DNA of 64,000 nt from Chloranthus sessilifolius (taxonomy: Eukaryota > Streptophyta > Magnoliopsida > Chloranthales > Chloranthaceae). Below are positions 1 to 14,400 of the stretch, one piece after another; the first letter of the stretch is position 1; each line of letters opens with the position of its first letter. The position numbers were made by a program, and so were the translations under genes. Location: assembly GCA_021018995.1 (NCBI GenBank), contig CM037585.1:118504331-118568330 (forward strand), written 5' to 3'. The notes under the pieces were generated by a model. That model was not told where the DNA came from. It ran no database searches and saw only the letters and a list, made by a program, of their open reading frames with translations.

Positions 1-99
1 GATCATCATGCTACCATGAAATAGCCTGATTTTAATTCCACGTGTCATACATCTTAAAAAATGATCCGAGGACTATGTTTGATGTATGTCTAAGATCAT

Positions 100-265
100 G
101 TTCATTGTTTGGGATGTATGCCATGTGGAATCAAAATCGACCGTATAATGTTAGACCCTTGATCTCAAGATCCAACATTGGGAAGAAAAGTGATCATAAG
201 AATGATCTCTATCGCCAAGTTCAAAGCAGTCAACTGTTTAAGCACCTAAAACTTGGGTTGAAAAG
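100..265. repeat. Relic of a foldback MITE family
   Basis: The words GGGATGTATGCCATGTGGAA, a GATCTCAAGATC core and AGCAGTCAACTGTTTAA occur in the same order as in the long-inverted-repeat MITE at 13058-13478 in the FPP gene. This looks like one arm of a degraded copy. Another relic lies near 2705-2835. Confidence 0.5.
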
Positions 266-1029
266 GAAGAATCTTCAACCAAGGTACCCTTGATAGCCAA
301 GTTCATTTTACGAGCATATATGTACACCTTTTAAAATTCAGATTCAGTATCAAAACATTTGGTGTATTCGCTGTTACACACAAAAAACTCCACATCAAAT
401 CTTGATTGAAGAGGAATTTCTGCCAGCTTTAGGGTTACTTTTGGGAAAGTCTGAAGAGTTTAAGCTCTGCTTTCTCTAGGTAAGTTACGGACAGTTTCGC
501 CATTTCACAAATTGAAGTCGCTTTAATCAGTTCTGTCCTTCGGTGAAGGCAGAGGTATTTTTGTTATTTTGTCCCGAAATAAGTCCCATTTTAGCGATTT
601 TCAAACAAAACAGAAGTTTTGTGGGTCCCGCTGCGAAAGGTATTTTTGGGAAAGAGAAATTATAAAAAGTAAAAAACCCACGCATGCGTTTTATAAACTG
701 ACGAGATTGCCCATGAGCAGACGGCTTTGCTCCCTCCCTGCCATGGGAAGGAATCCAAAGTAGGAAAACGGCGAAAAAACGGAGAGAGGCATTTTTAGCA
801 AAGAGAAAAGTCACCCCAAATACACCCACTACTTAGATATACTCAATCTAACACGAAAGTTCCAAAAATTTGCTGCAACTTTGGGGTTTATATGGGTGTT
901 TTTTGTTTTTATTTTTTTATTTTTAATAAAATTATTATTATTTTTTTATTTTATAAAGTAGTTGATAGTGACATGACCAGACCAAGGTTTTAAAAATGAT
1001 ACGTATCGGTCATATCCGGCAGCAGTTAG

Positions 1030-1600
1030 ACCGACATATATATCGGCTGATACCAATAACTCAACTGTCTTGATCAATATTTTAAACCCTTTCTAAAACT
1101 TTTTTTTAATAAATTATTTTAATTGAGAAAAAATAAATAGATATTGATTAGAGATATTTTCATTATTTAACCTATACATATCAGCCAAATGGCTGAAGAT
1201 AAAATATGCATGGCATACAACTTTGATCAATCTAATCAGTCTACCTAAAATCTCATCCTTGGCATGTTTCATGATAGAAAACCATCCTATCAAAGGATTA
1301 GAATCGCCTGTCCGAAACCGACATCTCAGCTGTATCGATCAATATTTTAAGCCCTTTTTAATTTATTTATTTTTAAATATTTTAATTGGGAAAAAATAAA
1401 TAGATATTGATATTTTCAATATGATATATATCAGGATATGCATCAGTATCGATTGATGTTTAAACCCATGAATACGGCACGACATACAACTTTGATCAAT
1501 CTAATCAGTCCACTTAGTATCTCATACTTGACAAGTTTCAGGAACGAAAACCATCCCTATCAAAGCATTAGAATCGGCCGATTGATGAACTAAACCATCG
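1030..1600. repeat. Two-copy tandem duplication of about 270 bp
   Basis: The second unit (about 1330-1590) repeats the first (about 1045-1310). Shared landmarks in order are GATCAATATTTTAA, AAAAATAAATAGATATTGAT, CATACAACTTTGATCAATCT, AATCAGTC and AAAACCATCC. The duplication is diverged and therefore old. The start of the array (near 1000) also carries GATACGTATCGG, a word abundant in the MITE at 6536-6759. Confidence 0.65.
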
Positions 1601-2704
1601 TATTAGAATGCCTAAACTAGAGAGTTTGAATCCCCCAATACATGAATTTTTATGCCTATATTTTCATTTTTAGGCTTATTGATGCAACCTATGGTTTCTA
1701 TTTTTATTTATTTATTTGTTTAAATTTATTTTAATTAATAATCTTATTAAGAGCCTGACCCAATTAATGGTGGTTTAATGGATGGGGCAATAGTTGCTCG
1801 TTTACTAAGCCACGTGGTGCACATTGCACATCTTTGACATTCATATTAGGAAGCCATTACTTCCACTCGAAAACTTGACTCTTGCATCTAATTTAAAATA
1901 AAGACTTTTGAGTTTTCTGCTATATGAAAATACCATCTAAATCGTTTGATTTGAAGTCCATCATTTAGAGATATTAAGCGCAAAAGATTAACATGAAATA
2001 TAATCTTTATCATGTGATTAAATATAGTTAAAGGCTATTATTTAATTCAACGATTGACAATAATAAATCATATGATAAATATCGTGTTTTGCTCTAATCT
2101 TATCCACCAAAAATCTATAGCTTATGAACTTAAATCAAACGGCCCAAATTGAATTTTCACATGTCACATGTCCATAAAATATAAAGTATTTCTTTAACTT
2201 CGGTGTAAGGGCCACATTTCGGAGTGTAAGCATTGGCTCCCTAGAATGGTGTAATTATATTTTTAAATATTAATCATTAAAAAAAAAGTGCAACTATTCG
2301 TATTAGAGGGCCATTTGATTGGATATCTCAAAGCTCTCTAACAATGGGACTATAGGCCTCCGGCATGGCATATAGACTATCACTTTGATTACTTTGGGAG
2401 AAGTGCCACTGTCCCACATTTCCTACAAATGAGGCATTTAAAGTCCAGTCTTTAAAATTTAGCTCTCATAATCAGTTAAGGGAGGGACTATTTACACTCG
2501 TTTTTCTTAAAAAAAAAATAAAAAATAAAAAAAAAAATAAAAATATCACAGAGTGGCTTCAATCAAAAGATGAAGATAGTTTTTCAGCACAATTCTCTAC
2601 ATAATAAATCTTGAGATCAAAACGTACTTATCAAATGATCAAATCATGATTCCACATAATACGCATCCTTGAAAGTGACTAATATCATAAATGTACCATC
2701 AAAC

Positions 2705-2835
2705 AATTACTTTCGGGATGTGTGCCACATGGAATCAACATGTGACTGTCTGATAGGTGCGACATGATTTCAAGATGTATTTTTTAAAAAATTGAGACAA
2801 AAAACTATCTCTATTGTCTGATTCAAGACAATCAA
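2705..2835. repeat. Second relic of the foldback MITE family
   Basis: The words GGGATGTGTGCCACATGGAA and a diverged TTTCAAGAT core followed by AGACAATCAACAATT resemble the arms of the inverted-repeat MITE at 13058-13478. This is only a fragment and its ends are not identifiable. Confidence 0.4.
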
Positions 2836-3399
2836 CAATTTTGGAAGGTGGAAACCGTGTGTTCTTAACAGGTTTAACGGGTGTAGATAAAGCCACCCTT
2901 CCAGTAATCATTTAAAAAATTGGACTAATCGAGTCAAAAGCTGAATCACACATATGTCATTGCCCTTGAAATCCTTGGAGGTCGCATTACTTCCGTGACG
3001 GTGGTTAAAAACGGTTTGTAACCTCAGTAGCCTTATAATGCCTTTAAAGACAATCAATATCGATTCAAACATCCTACCAGCGACACAGTACTGATCTCAG
3101 TCAAAGAAATCTACACCTTTGCTCGCAATCCAACGGTGTAAGATACTCTCTCATACACTATCTAATATTCAAAGGAGCCACGCAGTATACAAGCCAGTAA
3201 AATTAATACGAAAGAAAAAAAAAGAGCATTGATGGAGGGCATTTTGGGCATTGGAACTTTGGAAGAACAAAATACAGGTATGTTAACCAAATACTAGATT
3301 TTTAATTAAATATTAATTTTTATTTAGAGCCTTAATTAAGTGGCATTGTTTTGGAGCTTTTGCCTTTAAGTGAGACACCTAACGCGAATAATTTTCAGC

Positions 3400-3571
3400 A
3401 CTCTTCTCTCTCCCTCTCTGCAACTGAAGAACCAAGCAAGAAGAAGAAGCAGTAGCTTTGATTTTTTTCGAATAAAAAAAGAAAAAATTTGAAAACTATG
3501 TAATATTCAATCGTTTATGTACCAGATCTGATATGATTTTTCAATTTTTCTTCCTGCATTGATACTATCAG
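3400..3571 (+). other. Probable 5' UTR exon of the FPP gene
   Basis: A CT-rich leader (about 3405-3420) is followed by GAAGAAGAAG and runs to a good donor, CAG|GTAAGC, with GT at 3572. No in-frame coding sequence joins the next exon, so the exon is read as non-coding. It is followed by a 1.9-kb T-rich intron (3572-5474) whose acceptor, TTTGCAG, sits 15 bp before the start codon. The 5' end is an estimate. The 89-aa frame at 4284-4553 lies inside this intron and is ignored. Confidence 0.6.
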
Positions 3572-5489
3572 GTAAGCCTGATTGATTCTAAGATAATATA
3601 TACATTTTTTTCCTCTTTCGTTAGAGTTTTATTTTCTGCTGTTGTTCTTCTGTTTAATCATTTCGATTATTTGTTTCTTTGTTCACTGTCTAACGTTTAA
3701 TTCGGTTTCACATTTGTTTTTTTCGGTTTGATTCAGTAGATGATGCATCGAGTATATACGATAGTCAATATGCGATGGGCTTTTATTTAGGAAAATTTCT
3801 AATTTAATTTAATTTTATTTAATCGTAATTTTGTATTTTAAGTGGTTAAATTGTTTGGATGGAGATTTTTCAAATTTAGCGAGTTCTATGAGTTTTCTAA
3901 CTTGAGAATTAAGTATTCTATTCATGCATCTAATAAAAAATTGGATTCAGTATCGGTAGATAATAGTATTCAGATCGGGACTTATGATGATTCAAGAGCC
4001 TTTTATTATATTTTGAATTAGATATTAGGTTGATTGAGTTTTGGTCATCAATGGATCTATCTCCGTGAGTGACAGATTATCTTTAGTGATTATTGAATTT
4101 GAGGACGTTGAGGCTCTTTATCGTCATCGTCTCATTGATTCGATTTATAGCAGTTTCTCAATTTATCAGAGAGTACATTGTTCTTTTTTCGGTTAATTAT
4201 TTAGATTATACTTAGAGTTATCTAAATCTGAGGTGCATGTTGTTTTAGATGACAATGCTGGCAGTTGATTTGCATGTCTCTATATGTTTCTTTCTAGAAA
4301 TCATGTGCTCCCATTGCTGCACCGTGAAGGTTATTCTGTTTCTGAATCTGTTAATTCTTTGAAGTTGTCTTTGAATCCGTTCGCATTGTTGCGGAAGGTG
4401 TCTGTATTGCAAACTTGTACAGAGGTTGGATTTGCTTACTCTGTATTTGCACTGATCTCAGTGAACTGGTTTTGGTTTGGTTCGATTCGTTATCATGGTT
4501 CATATGTTGTAACTCATGGAATGGAATCAAGAGACAATAGTCTGATTTGGTAATGATTTGTTAATGGTTTTGTAATTTCAGTTCACCAGCTGGTCTCCTA
4601 TTTTTTGAATCTTTGTATCTTAAGGGCATTTACCAATTAGGATGACCAACTGATTGCTCTAATAATAACCAGTAATTCACTCTCGACTTGTCATGTAAAT
4701 TTCCGTGCCTGGCCCCAAAGCCCTTGAGAAAAAAAAATGTCTAGCCTGTTGTCTTTGTTGCTTTTTGTAATTTATGAATTATTAGGTTTCTTTTGGAAAA
4801 AACATTATTAATTATTATGAGGTTGTAATGGTATGTTATCCTTTTGTTTTTGTCCTAATTCCATGCCGTTTTATTTTTTAATTTTTCGATTGGTGCGTGT
4901 TTAATTTTTCAAAACACATGAATGTCTTTCTTTTTTTTCCTGCTCGCTGTTTTACACGTTCCCATTTTTCTCCTCCACCCAGATTTGACCACAGTTATTT
5001 CAACAATTACAAACTGTTCCTGTTGTAAGTAATTGGGCATTGTCACCTCCTTTACGATGAATGTTTATTGTACATGCAGCCAAAAGATTGGATGTTATTA
5101 GAGTACTAATCAGTCATTTTATTCTGAACTTCTATTGCTGCATACTTTTTTAACTTACTCTGCACATTTGCTTGATGGGAGTGCTTGTTATAGGCTTTTT
5201 ATTCACAATTTCATTACCCTATTTCTCCTCGTATCTTGCTCAAGCTATTCATTATTTGGAAATTTTTTACTGTATCATTTTAGTCATACAGTTGAATATA
5301 TACGTTTCTCACTTCCCCTTTCCAACTATTGTTTCACCTATGTGGGTAAATTATGGTTATAAATGTTGAAAAATATGACAACTCTTGCATCTTTCTCATA
5401 TCCATTTCTGAATCTACTATGTTTGAAGCTATCTTGTATATGAATTCCAGTTTTACGCTTACCCACATTTGCAGGCTATATATTTCAAG

Positions 5490-8400
5490 ATGGACCGCCG
5501 TAGTTGGCCTTGGAAGAAGAAATCATCTGAGAAAACGTTTACCGCAACAGAGTCCATTGGTGCATCTTTGGCTAGTTCAATTGGGAATCAAGTGGATCAG
5601 GTGTGTTCGTTATGTTTGATCTGTGATTGATGTTTTTATGTTTCAATATTTTGGTTAATTAAGTTGAAATTTTTTGTTGCATTATTCTTTTTTAAAATTT
5701 TGAGTAAGTGAGTTTATTTTCTTCCATTAATTGATGGGGGATGAATTTTTCTTTTTTTTTTTGTTTCCCTTCAAAAGTATTATTCTTCTAAGCATGTCAT
5801 GCTCCATTAATGAAATGAACAATCTCCATCTCTATTCCCTTTGCATCCAATATTATTTCCACATGCAATCTTGTTTGGGATTTTTTTTATTTTTATGTCA
5901 CTTGTACAGCTTGTCATTTAACAAGCATGCTTCAACTGTCCATGAAGTGGAAAATTTGAATGCATTTACAGTTGAAAAGTTTCTACGATGAACCTGCATT
6001 TTCTGTGTTTTTTAATGACTAGTTGGTCGATAGGGTTTTTGATGGCTAGTTGTTCAATAGGCATGGTTTTTTTTCTATTTCCCTAATGAAACAAAAATTA
6101 TACAAATACCTGTGATGAATATAAATAGCGACTTGGGTGCAAAGCATGTAATAAAGTCTCAAAGGTGGAACTTTTGCAAGCTCCAGCCCTTCACTACATA
6201 CTCATCCAGCAACATTAGTCTTGTAGATTCCAGGAAGTGTTTAATGAAACTGTTATCTGTCTTAGCAGTTTCAAATCAGGTGTCGCTGTAAATATTTCTA
6301 GCTGCAGGTAATCAACCCTTCCTGAAGAAGTGCCTGTATAAACAAGATGCAGTGTTGTTTTCTCTGATGCCATTTGATGATATTGAAAATAATATCTATC
6401 GTCAAGAGATCCCAGCATTTTTCTAAAAATGTCATTTAACAGTCTCCTATGCAGATTTGACACAATGGAATGATGCATTAATTTACACAATGTCGGCAGG
6501 TTTGTCTGCTAGTGTAGTAAGTGCTTCACATCCAAGGATCAAAATGCCGGTTTTCCGGTACGTATCGTCCGGGCCGAAAACCGGTACGTATCGGACGATA
6601 CGTACCAGAACAGTATAATACCGGACGATACATTGAATGTATCGTCCGGTATTAGCCATATAAATGGGCGATACGGTACATTTAATGTACCGTATCGTCC
6701 ACCTCCGATACCGATACGTATCGTCTGATACGTATCGGTATCGGACGATATTTTGATCCATGTTCCCATCTGTAAGTATTTGGTACCTGCTTTTGGCATG
6801 AAAGGCCCTCAGCTTTCTACATAGCTATATCGGGATGGTTCCTGATTTCTAGAAAATAAACCACTGACCCGTATGGCCTCTTATACTCAATCCAGTTAAA
6901 TAATTCTTAGCTACAGTGCTGCTAAAGATTTCACAATTATATCTATCCAATTGGAGCTGGTAATGGCCATTTACTTTCAGGACAGTCATTAGATGGGTGG
7001 ACAAATTCGAGCTCATTTGAGGATGGTTTAAATTCCTAACTACCAATATAATTTCGTGAAATGTGTTCTTATTGTTAAACATGGGGTCATATAAAATACC
7101 ATCTTAAAAACGAACCATTAAGTCATAACCTAAGGATTGCTTGCATCTGCTTTCGCTTAGTAAGAGCCATCTACATTGTGCTGCTTCAATCCTTGTTTGC
7201 ACAGCTTAGGATCTCAAATTAGAGGTGTATCTTTTAAAACAAAATCTATTTTCTCTTATCTATGCTGAGTGTATTAATCAATACGCTGTACCATCATATA
7301 AAACTAGTTGATATCTAGATTCTTACCCTTTTATATATGTTCTTAAGGAATGTGGTTCCTACCAACAAAGACTACTTTCCTTTTATCCTGCTCTGTTTTG
7401 ATGCCAAAGAATCTTAAGTGGGGAAATCTGTTGATGCCCCATACGATGGGTATGCATGATGCTTGCAATCCAACTTCATACTGTTCTCTCAGTTTATGCC
7501 ATTTATTTTTAGTATCACATTTGAACACTATTTTTTCCTGCTCTATTTTGCCACTAAATCTCTAATGGGGCAAGCTACTGACGAGCCCCTCATAAAATGG
7601 TCCACCTGATGCTTCACTATATAATTTTTTTTTCTTGTTTTACCAGTTAGCTCTCTTTAGTATTGCAAATCATGAACTGCCAATTTTTCCTCATGCCTGT
7701 CATTTTTTTCAACAATCCAATGATCTAATTTACTTATCTTTTGTTGATTCTATATCTTTTAATTGGATTAATCTTTCTTGCTTGGAATTGCTTCATTTCT
7801 TTTGACAGAATAATTCCAAGAATGAAACTTATGTCCAAATAACTGTGGAAACATATGCACATCTAAATGGTTTGGAGGAGCAAGTGAAAATATTGAACGA
7901 GAAGTTGGCCTTATCAGATGAGAAGCTGGTCTCAGCCCAAACAGAGATTACCACCAAGGAAAGTTTAGTAAAACAGCATACAAAAGTTGCTGAAGAAGCT
8001 GTCTCAGGTATAATTTTGCTATTTTTCTCAAGCTACAAAAGAAAAAAGTACAAGAAAGCTTTCCATATTTATATTCCTGTTCTTTATTTCAGATTCTGGT
8101 TTATTTATGGCATACGAATAATCCTTGGAATTGAGTCACCTTTTTAGGTTCTCCAGCTCCTTTATAGGATATTCATTCATGAAACTCATTTTATGATCTT
8201 TTGTTTTGACAAAGGGTTTTACTAATGCTGTGTATTTCAGGTTGGGAGAAGGTTGAAGCAGAAGCTTTGGCATTGAAGCATCAACTTGAATCCGTCACAC
8301 TGCAAAGGCTAAGTGCTGAAGAGCGAGCATCCCATCTGGATGGTGCTCTGAAAGAATGCATGAGACAGATAAGAAGTGTGAAGGAAGAAAATGAGCAAAA

Positions 8401-11400
8401 GCTTCATGATGTTGTTTTTATGAAAACCAAGCAATGGGAAAAAGTCAAGTTTGAGCTTGAAGCAAAGATAGGTGATTTAGAGCAAGAGATCCTTAGGGCC
8501 TCGGCTGATAATGCTGCACTTTCAAGGTCACTACAAGAACGTTCCAACATGCTAATGAAGATCAGTGAAGAAAAATCTCTAGCTGATGCTGATATTGAAG
8601 TTTTGAAGAGCAACATCCAATCATGTGAAAAGAAGATAAATTCGTTTCAGTATGAGCTTCATATGGTTTCCAAGGAGCTTGAGATTCGTAACGAAGAAAA
8701 GAACATGAGTATGAGATCTGCAGAAGTAGCAAACAAACAGAATCTGGAGAGTGTCAAGAAAATAACCAAGCTAGAAGCTGAATGTCAGAGATTACGTGGT
8801 CTTGTTCGGAAGAAGTTGCCTGGGCCTGCTGCATTGGCTCAAATGAAACTAGAAGTTGAGAATCTTGGCCGGGATTATGGGGAACCTAGATTGCGGCGAT
8901 CTCCTGCTAAGAGTTCTTCTCCACATGTGCCCCCTCCCACTGATTTTTCCCTTGATAATTCCCAGCAATACCACAAAGAAACTGAATTTCTCACAGCACG
9001 TTTGTTGGCGATGGAGGAAGAAACCAAGATGCTAAAAGAGGCCTTGTCAAAGCGTAATAGTGAACTGCAGGCTTCGAGAAACATGTGCGCTAAAACAGCA
9101 AGCAAGCTTCGCAGCATGGAAGCACAGATGTTTATGTCAAATCAACAGAAAAGCCCCCAAAAATCAAATGCTGAGATCCCAATTGAAGGTTCCTTGCATC
9201 AAATATCCAGTAATCCACCAAGCTTGACTTCCATGTCAGAGGATGGCATTGAAGATGAAGGAAGTTGTGCTGAGTCTTGGGCTACAGCATTGATCTCAGA
9301 GCTATCTCATTTCAAGAAAGAAAAGAATGCAGACAAAGGTATCAAGGCTGACAATTCTAGTCACTTAGAACTTATGGATGATTTTCTAGAAATGGAAAAG
9401 TTGGCATGCTTATCATCAGAATCAAATAGGTCAATTTCTATTTCAAACAGTGTGACTGACAAAAAACCTGTAAATGCTGATTCTAATGCATTGATTGATC
9501 ATGCAACGGGTGGGGACCTCCAAACAGAAAAGCAGCTTGAATTGGGTTCATCTGCAAAAATGATTTCTTCAAATGAGGAATCATCTATAGTAGAGTTTGC
9601 TACTGATAAAACTCAAGTGACATTGCCGGAACTTCAATCACGGATAGCTTTGATCTTTGATTCTCAAGCTAATGACACTGATATTGGGAAGATATTACAG
9701 GATATCAAAAGTGTTCTACAGGATATAGAGGATGGTAGTTGTGAGCAGAACCCTTGCTCTCAAGACACTGGGGAAAGGTCAGAAAGTGGGGGTTCTTTAG
9801 TTGACAACAGTAAACCATGTATTGATTCTGAAAACGCTACAAGTGATGACTTGGAAAAAGCCATTTCTCAAATTCATGATTTTGTAGTGTCACTTGGTAA
9901 AGAAGCGATGGAAATCCAAGATCGGTGCTCAGGTGGTCATGCCTTAAGTCTGAAGATCGAAGAGTTCTCTGAATCTGTTAGTAAGGTTTTATGTAGAAAA
10001 ATGAGTATGGTTGATTTTATTTTTGACCTTTCTCATGTTTTGGCTGATGCCAGTGACCTGAGCTTTAATGTGCCTGGTGATAAGGGCAATGAAGGAGAAA
10101 ACAATAGTACTGATTACATAGACAAGGCAATACTTGAAAAGAAGGTAGATTCATCGAAAGAGAGATTTTCAGGTGAATGCACAATTCTTTCTCACTCGTC
10201 TTCTGATTCTGAAATTCTTCACCAAAGAGCAGGCTCCGGTTCTGAACTGAAGCCTACATTGTGCCAATGCTCACTGGAAGAGTTTGAACAAATGAAATTA
10301 GAGAAAGATAGCGTGGCAGTGGATCTTGCTAGATGTACTGAAAATTTGGAACACAAAACATTTCAGTTAATGGAAATGGAGCAGCTTTTGGGAGAACTTA
10401 AATCACAGTTGGCATCTTCTCAAAAATCAAACAGCTTAGCTGAGACACAGCTCAAATGTATGGCAGAATCTTATAAGTTACTTGAATCACATGTCCAGGA
10501 ATTAGAAACTGAATTGAGTATTTTGCGAACAAAAGCTGAAACTTTAGATAATGAACTTCAAGAAGAAAGGCATAGTCATCAGGATGCATTGATGAAATGC
10601 AAGGACCTTCAAGAGCAGATTCAAAGGTTAGCACAAAACACCCTTGCTTTGCATTTATTTTTTTTAGTAAATTTATACCGGTTTACTTATTTTTAGTAGG
10701 AATTTTCTTCTAGCATTCCAGTAATATGAGATGTTGTGTTGTGTTTTAGTGAATTATTCTTTTGACTTCTTTGCATTTTTCTCATTTGCATATAGGAATG
10801 AGAAGTGCTCAACCTGCTCAATTTCTTCCACTGCTGATGTTGACATCAAGAACAAGCAGGTAACAAATATAAATATCCAATGCTTACAAAATCAAAGACT
10901 GTCCACTAACTTTCACTTCTTCCACCGAGATTGTCAGTCAGAAATTTAAAAATTTCAATCTCGTTTTTGTTTTCATTCTTAGTTCCTCTTAATCTTAGTT
11001 CAAATAACTTAAAATAATTGTTTACATAAGATTAAAAGCATGTGGACTTATGATTCATCTAATTACTAGGATTAATCTTGGCTTTCTATTGAAATATCTA
11101 GTGACTAGCGTTGTTAGAGGCGCGCCTAGGCAAAACGTCTAGGTACAAGGTGAACCTATTGTTCCTGCCCCTGAGCTTTTAGGTGCTGGTGTAGCCAAGC
11201 GGGTGCCTAGGCGCACATTTCAATGCTTGTAACTTGATTGTTTCTCGTTTGTTAAAATTGTGTGATGTTTATTTGTTTTTGTTTTTATGTGTTAATTGTT
11301 ATTGTTCTTTATATACATTTTTATCATAACAAATTCTAATTTATAAACGTGTATAGAAATTTATTAGTCAATGATATCGTCTTTCCTTTAGGCGGGTCAA

Positions 11401-14400
11401 GAGATCAAAGATTGGTACTTCACATTCAAAAAACGATATAGATCATTTACACTAATATATAAATACTTAAATAAATGGATGCATTAGATAAGTGTATTAT
11501 ATATAAAAGATAAATAAGAATGTGCTTAGAAAAAATTCCGCTCGACTTAACACATAGGCCATGCCTAGGCCACGACCCCTGGCGCCTCAGGCATACCTTG
11601 TGCATTTGACTACACTGCTATTGATTCCACTTGTTATTTAAGTATGATTTTGTGTGCATATCTTCACACTACGTCTTATTTCTTCTTCATGTTGCTAGTT
11701 GCTACCGATGACTAGAATATCAGCAATGAAATGTGTATCCACCACTAAGGAAATTCAAAACATATTGTCAATACAAAATGAATTACACAATAGATTATGA
11801 TTTTTTTTTCTTGATAAAAATTAAAAAGTCGAGAATTGTCGAAATTATTCTAGAAATAGAATTAACTGATAAATAATATGTTGTAATTCATTTTTCTTAC
11901 ATAATATGATGTTTATATATCAATACATATATAACACATGCATTAGGGCAACGTGGGTAATGGATGAGTAATCGTATCAACATGCTCCAAGGGGGAATAC
12001 TTATTGGGTATTAGTATCATCTGGGGTGATACTTCAATCCATGATTACAGTGCATTATAATTCATTATGAGGAATGTAGTCTTTGTGCTTCAACCAGGTC
12101 ATAGGATCAACCTGGAGAGATAATGAAGCTTAATGACTTGGCAATTGGCATAGGTTAGGTCAATGATATAAATGGAACATTGAAAGAAAAAAGAAGGAAG
12201 TTTGCACAGAATTTTGAATACAAACATATCCTTCACATCCATCTGGAACAAACTCGTTTTTCAATTGACCCAATGTCTAATGGTAGAAATCTTTACAGCT
12301 AGTGTAAAGGTTCTTATAGTCAATACCATTTTCTTTTGAATATCCCCTAGTCATCAGTCTACCTGTATAATGTTTGGTCAAACCATTGGCCTTCGTTTTA
12401 TAATGTACACACATGTAAACATGACAACATGCATGCCAGGGTGCAGGTCAAAGTCAAACACCTTCCAACTCTGATTCTGATGTGTATGGCATCAATCTGT
12501 CTCTTCACTGTTTGCGATCAATTTGCTTAAGAAGAAACCCCAAAATAGAAGTTGGCATATCATGGTATTAACTGTCTCAAAGGCTTCTTGAAATGTTTGA
12601 GACTACCGTGAATATATTCACTGATTAAGAGGTTTATCTATTTTCACAATAATAGATATTCATTGCAGAGAAACATAAGATAGTTGGGTTGATTGTGTTT
12701 GCCAGTAAACTGATTAAGAACAGATGATGGACATGAACCTTTTCAGCCCAGCATTTATGAACTTGCAAATTGGCAGTAGGTAATGGAGATTCACCAAGTC
12801 ATGTTACTAGAAGACGATGAGAAGTCCAGTGGAATTGTTATAAAGTGTAACCTTTCCTAGCATAGACTGACCACAAATTGATCCCTGAACAATATTTTTG
12901 TGATTTAATTGCTACATATTGAAAAGTTCTATTTCTCATTTATTTATTTTTTTCGCAACTTTGTATTATAGTTGGGACTTAATCTATTTGAAACACAGTT
13001 TTTTGCAATTACTCATTTTTTAAAAAGAAAGGACCAGTTAAAACTAAGAGTTGTTATCGGGTCACTGACCCATTCCAGATGGTGATTTGGAACGGGTCAT
13101 TTTTTGGGGTGTGTGCCATGTGGAGTCAACAGGTGTGCCATTTGATGGTATGCCCATGATCTAAAGATCTTTGGTGCTGAAGATTGGGACTAAAAAACAT
13201 GTCCATCAAAGCAGTCAACGCCCTTTAAATGAACAGATAAACTGATTTTAGAGATTTACATGGTTCCCCTTCATTTTAAAGGCTGTTAAGCTGTTGACTG
13301 CTTTGAATCACATGATAGTCATGTTTTTTTTTTTGTCCCAATCTTCAACACCTTAGATCTTTAGATCATGGGCGTACTTTCAAACGACCACCTGGTGATT
13401 TCACTGTCACACATCCCAAAAAGTTACCCATTCCAAATCAAAGTCTGGAACGGGTTGGTTACTATATACCTACTCTAAAAGTAAATATCCTTTTCTTGTT
13501 ATCTTTTTTGAACTAAGTTAAAACAGAGACCTTTGTTTCTCATTTTGAAAAATCTAACCTAGAGCTTGAAAAATTAAAAAACCTGAGTTTAAACCCATTT
13601 TCGTCTGGGAAATTTTCCTTTGCCAAATTAGTCCCAAATTTCGACTTCATGACGATAGTTCTAAGTTTTGAATTTTTTTTTCTTTCTTGAGGGGTATGTA
13701 GGAATGTCAACAGGTGAGGCAAGCTTGTCGGGCTTGACTGGGTGTTTCTACGGGCTGGGTTGGGTTTGAATTTGGTTTGGTTGTCTGGGATCGTTCCTAA
13801 AATTTCAGGTCCAATTACTAATTTGGCCTGGCTTCAATCTAATATTTACTATTTTACATATAAGCCTGAAACACACATCAATCTTGGTCCGTTATACCGT
13901 TTCATGGTGGGCAGCCAAATCATTAAACGGGCCAGGTTCAGGCCAGGCCTTTATGCCTGATTTAAAATTGGGTCAGTTCATTCTTGGAATAAACACCGTC
14001 CGGCCTAGTAAATTGAAATCCCTAGTGAGAACTAAGAAGTTACAAGGATTTCTCTGAGTTTTCGACATTAAATATTTCCAACTGAAAATTCTGTATAATA
14101 CTAAGGGGAAAACTTGATCACCGGGATCCAATGGTTTCTGGATTCTTTATTGTTGCTAAAACTATCATCTGATTGGTTGCTGGTCCGGTGGTTTTCAACA
14201 TAGTCACAAAAATCGCCGAATTTTTGAAAAATTTGCAAATAATTCGCGAATTTAAGGTCCCCCGAATTATTCCCAAATTATTTGCGAATTTTTCGAAAAT
14301 TCGCCAAATCACCGAACTTCGCGAATTATTCCCGAATAATTCCCGGATTTTTCAAAAAAATTGTGACAAACTAATTTTTTTAATATATATATATATATAT

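Larger units (their letters stand above)
1..3394. other. AT-rich intergenic DNA upstream of the FPP gene
   Basis: I see no convincing gene here. The short open frames are not conserved-looking and lie in AT-rich DNA. The stretch holds repeat relics (listed separately) and homopolymer A/T runs such as the one near 2510-2545. The promoter of the downstream gene should lie in the last few hundred bases before about 3.4 kb, but no TATA box can be assigned with confidence. Confidence 0.6.

Noticed and set aside
527..829. Overlapping 100-aa (-) and 64-aa (+) frames upstream of FPP
   Set aside because: No family resemblance and no splice or promoter context; chance frames in intergenic DNA.
4284..4553. 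89-aa frame in FPP intron 1
   Set aside because: Lies between the 5' UTR exon and the coding start, with no recognisable product.
7845..8147. 100-aa frame taken as a separate gene
   Set aside because: It is FPP exon 3 (7809-8007) read through the donor into the intron.
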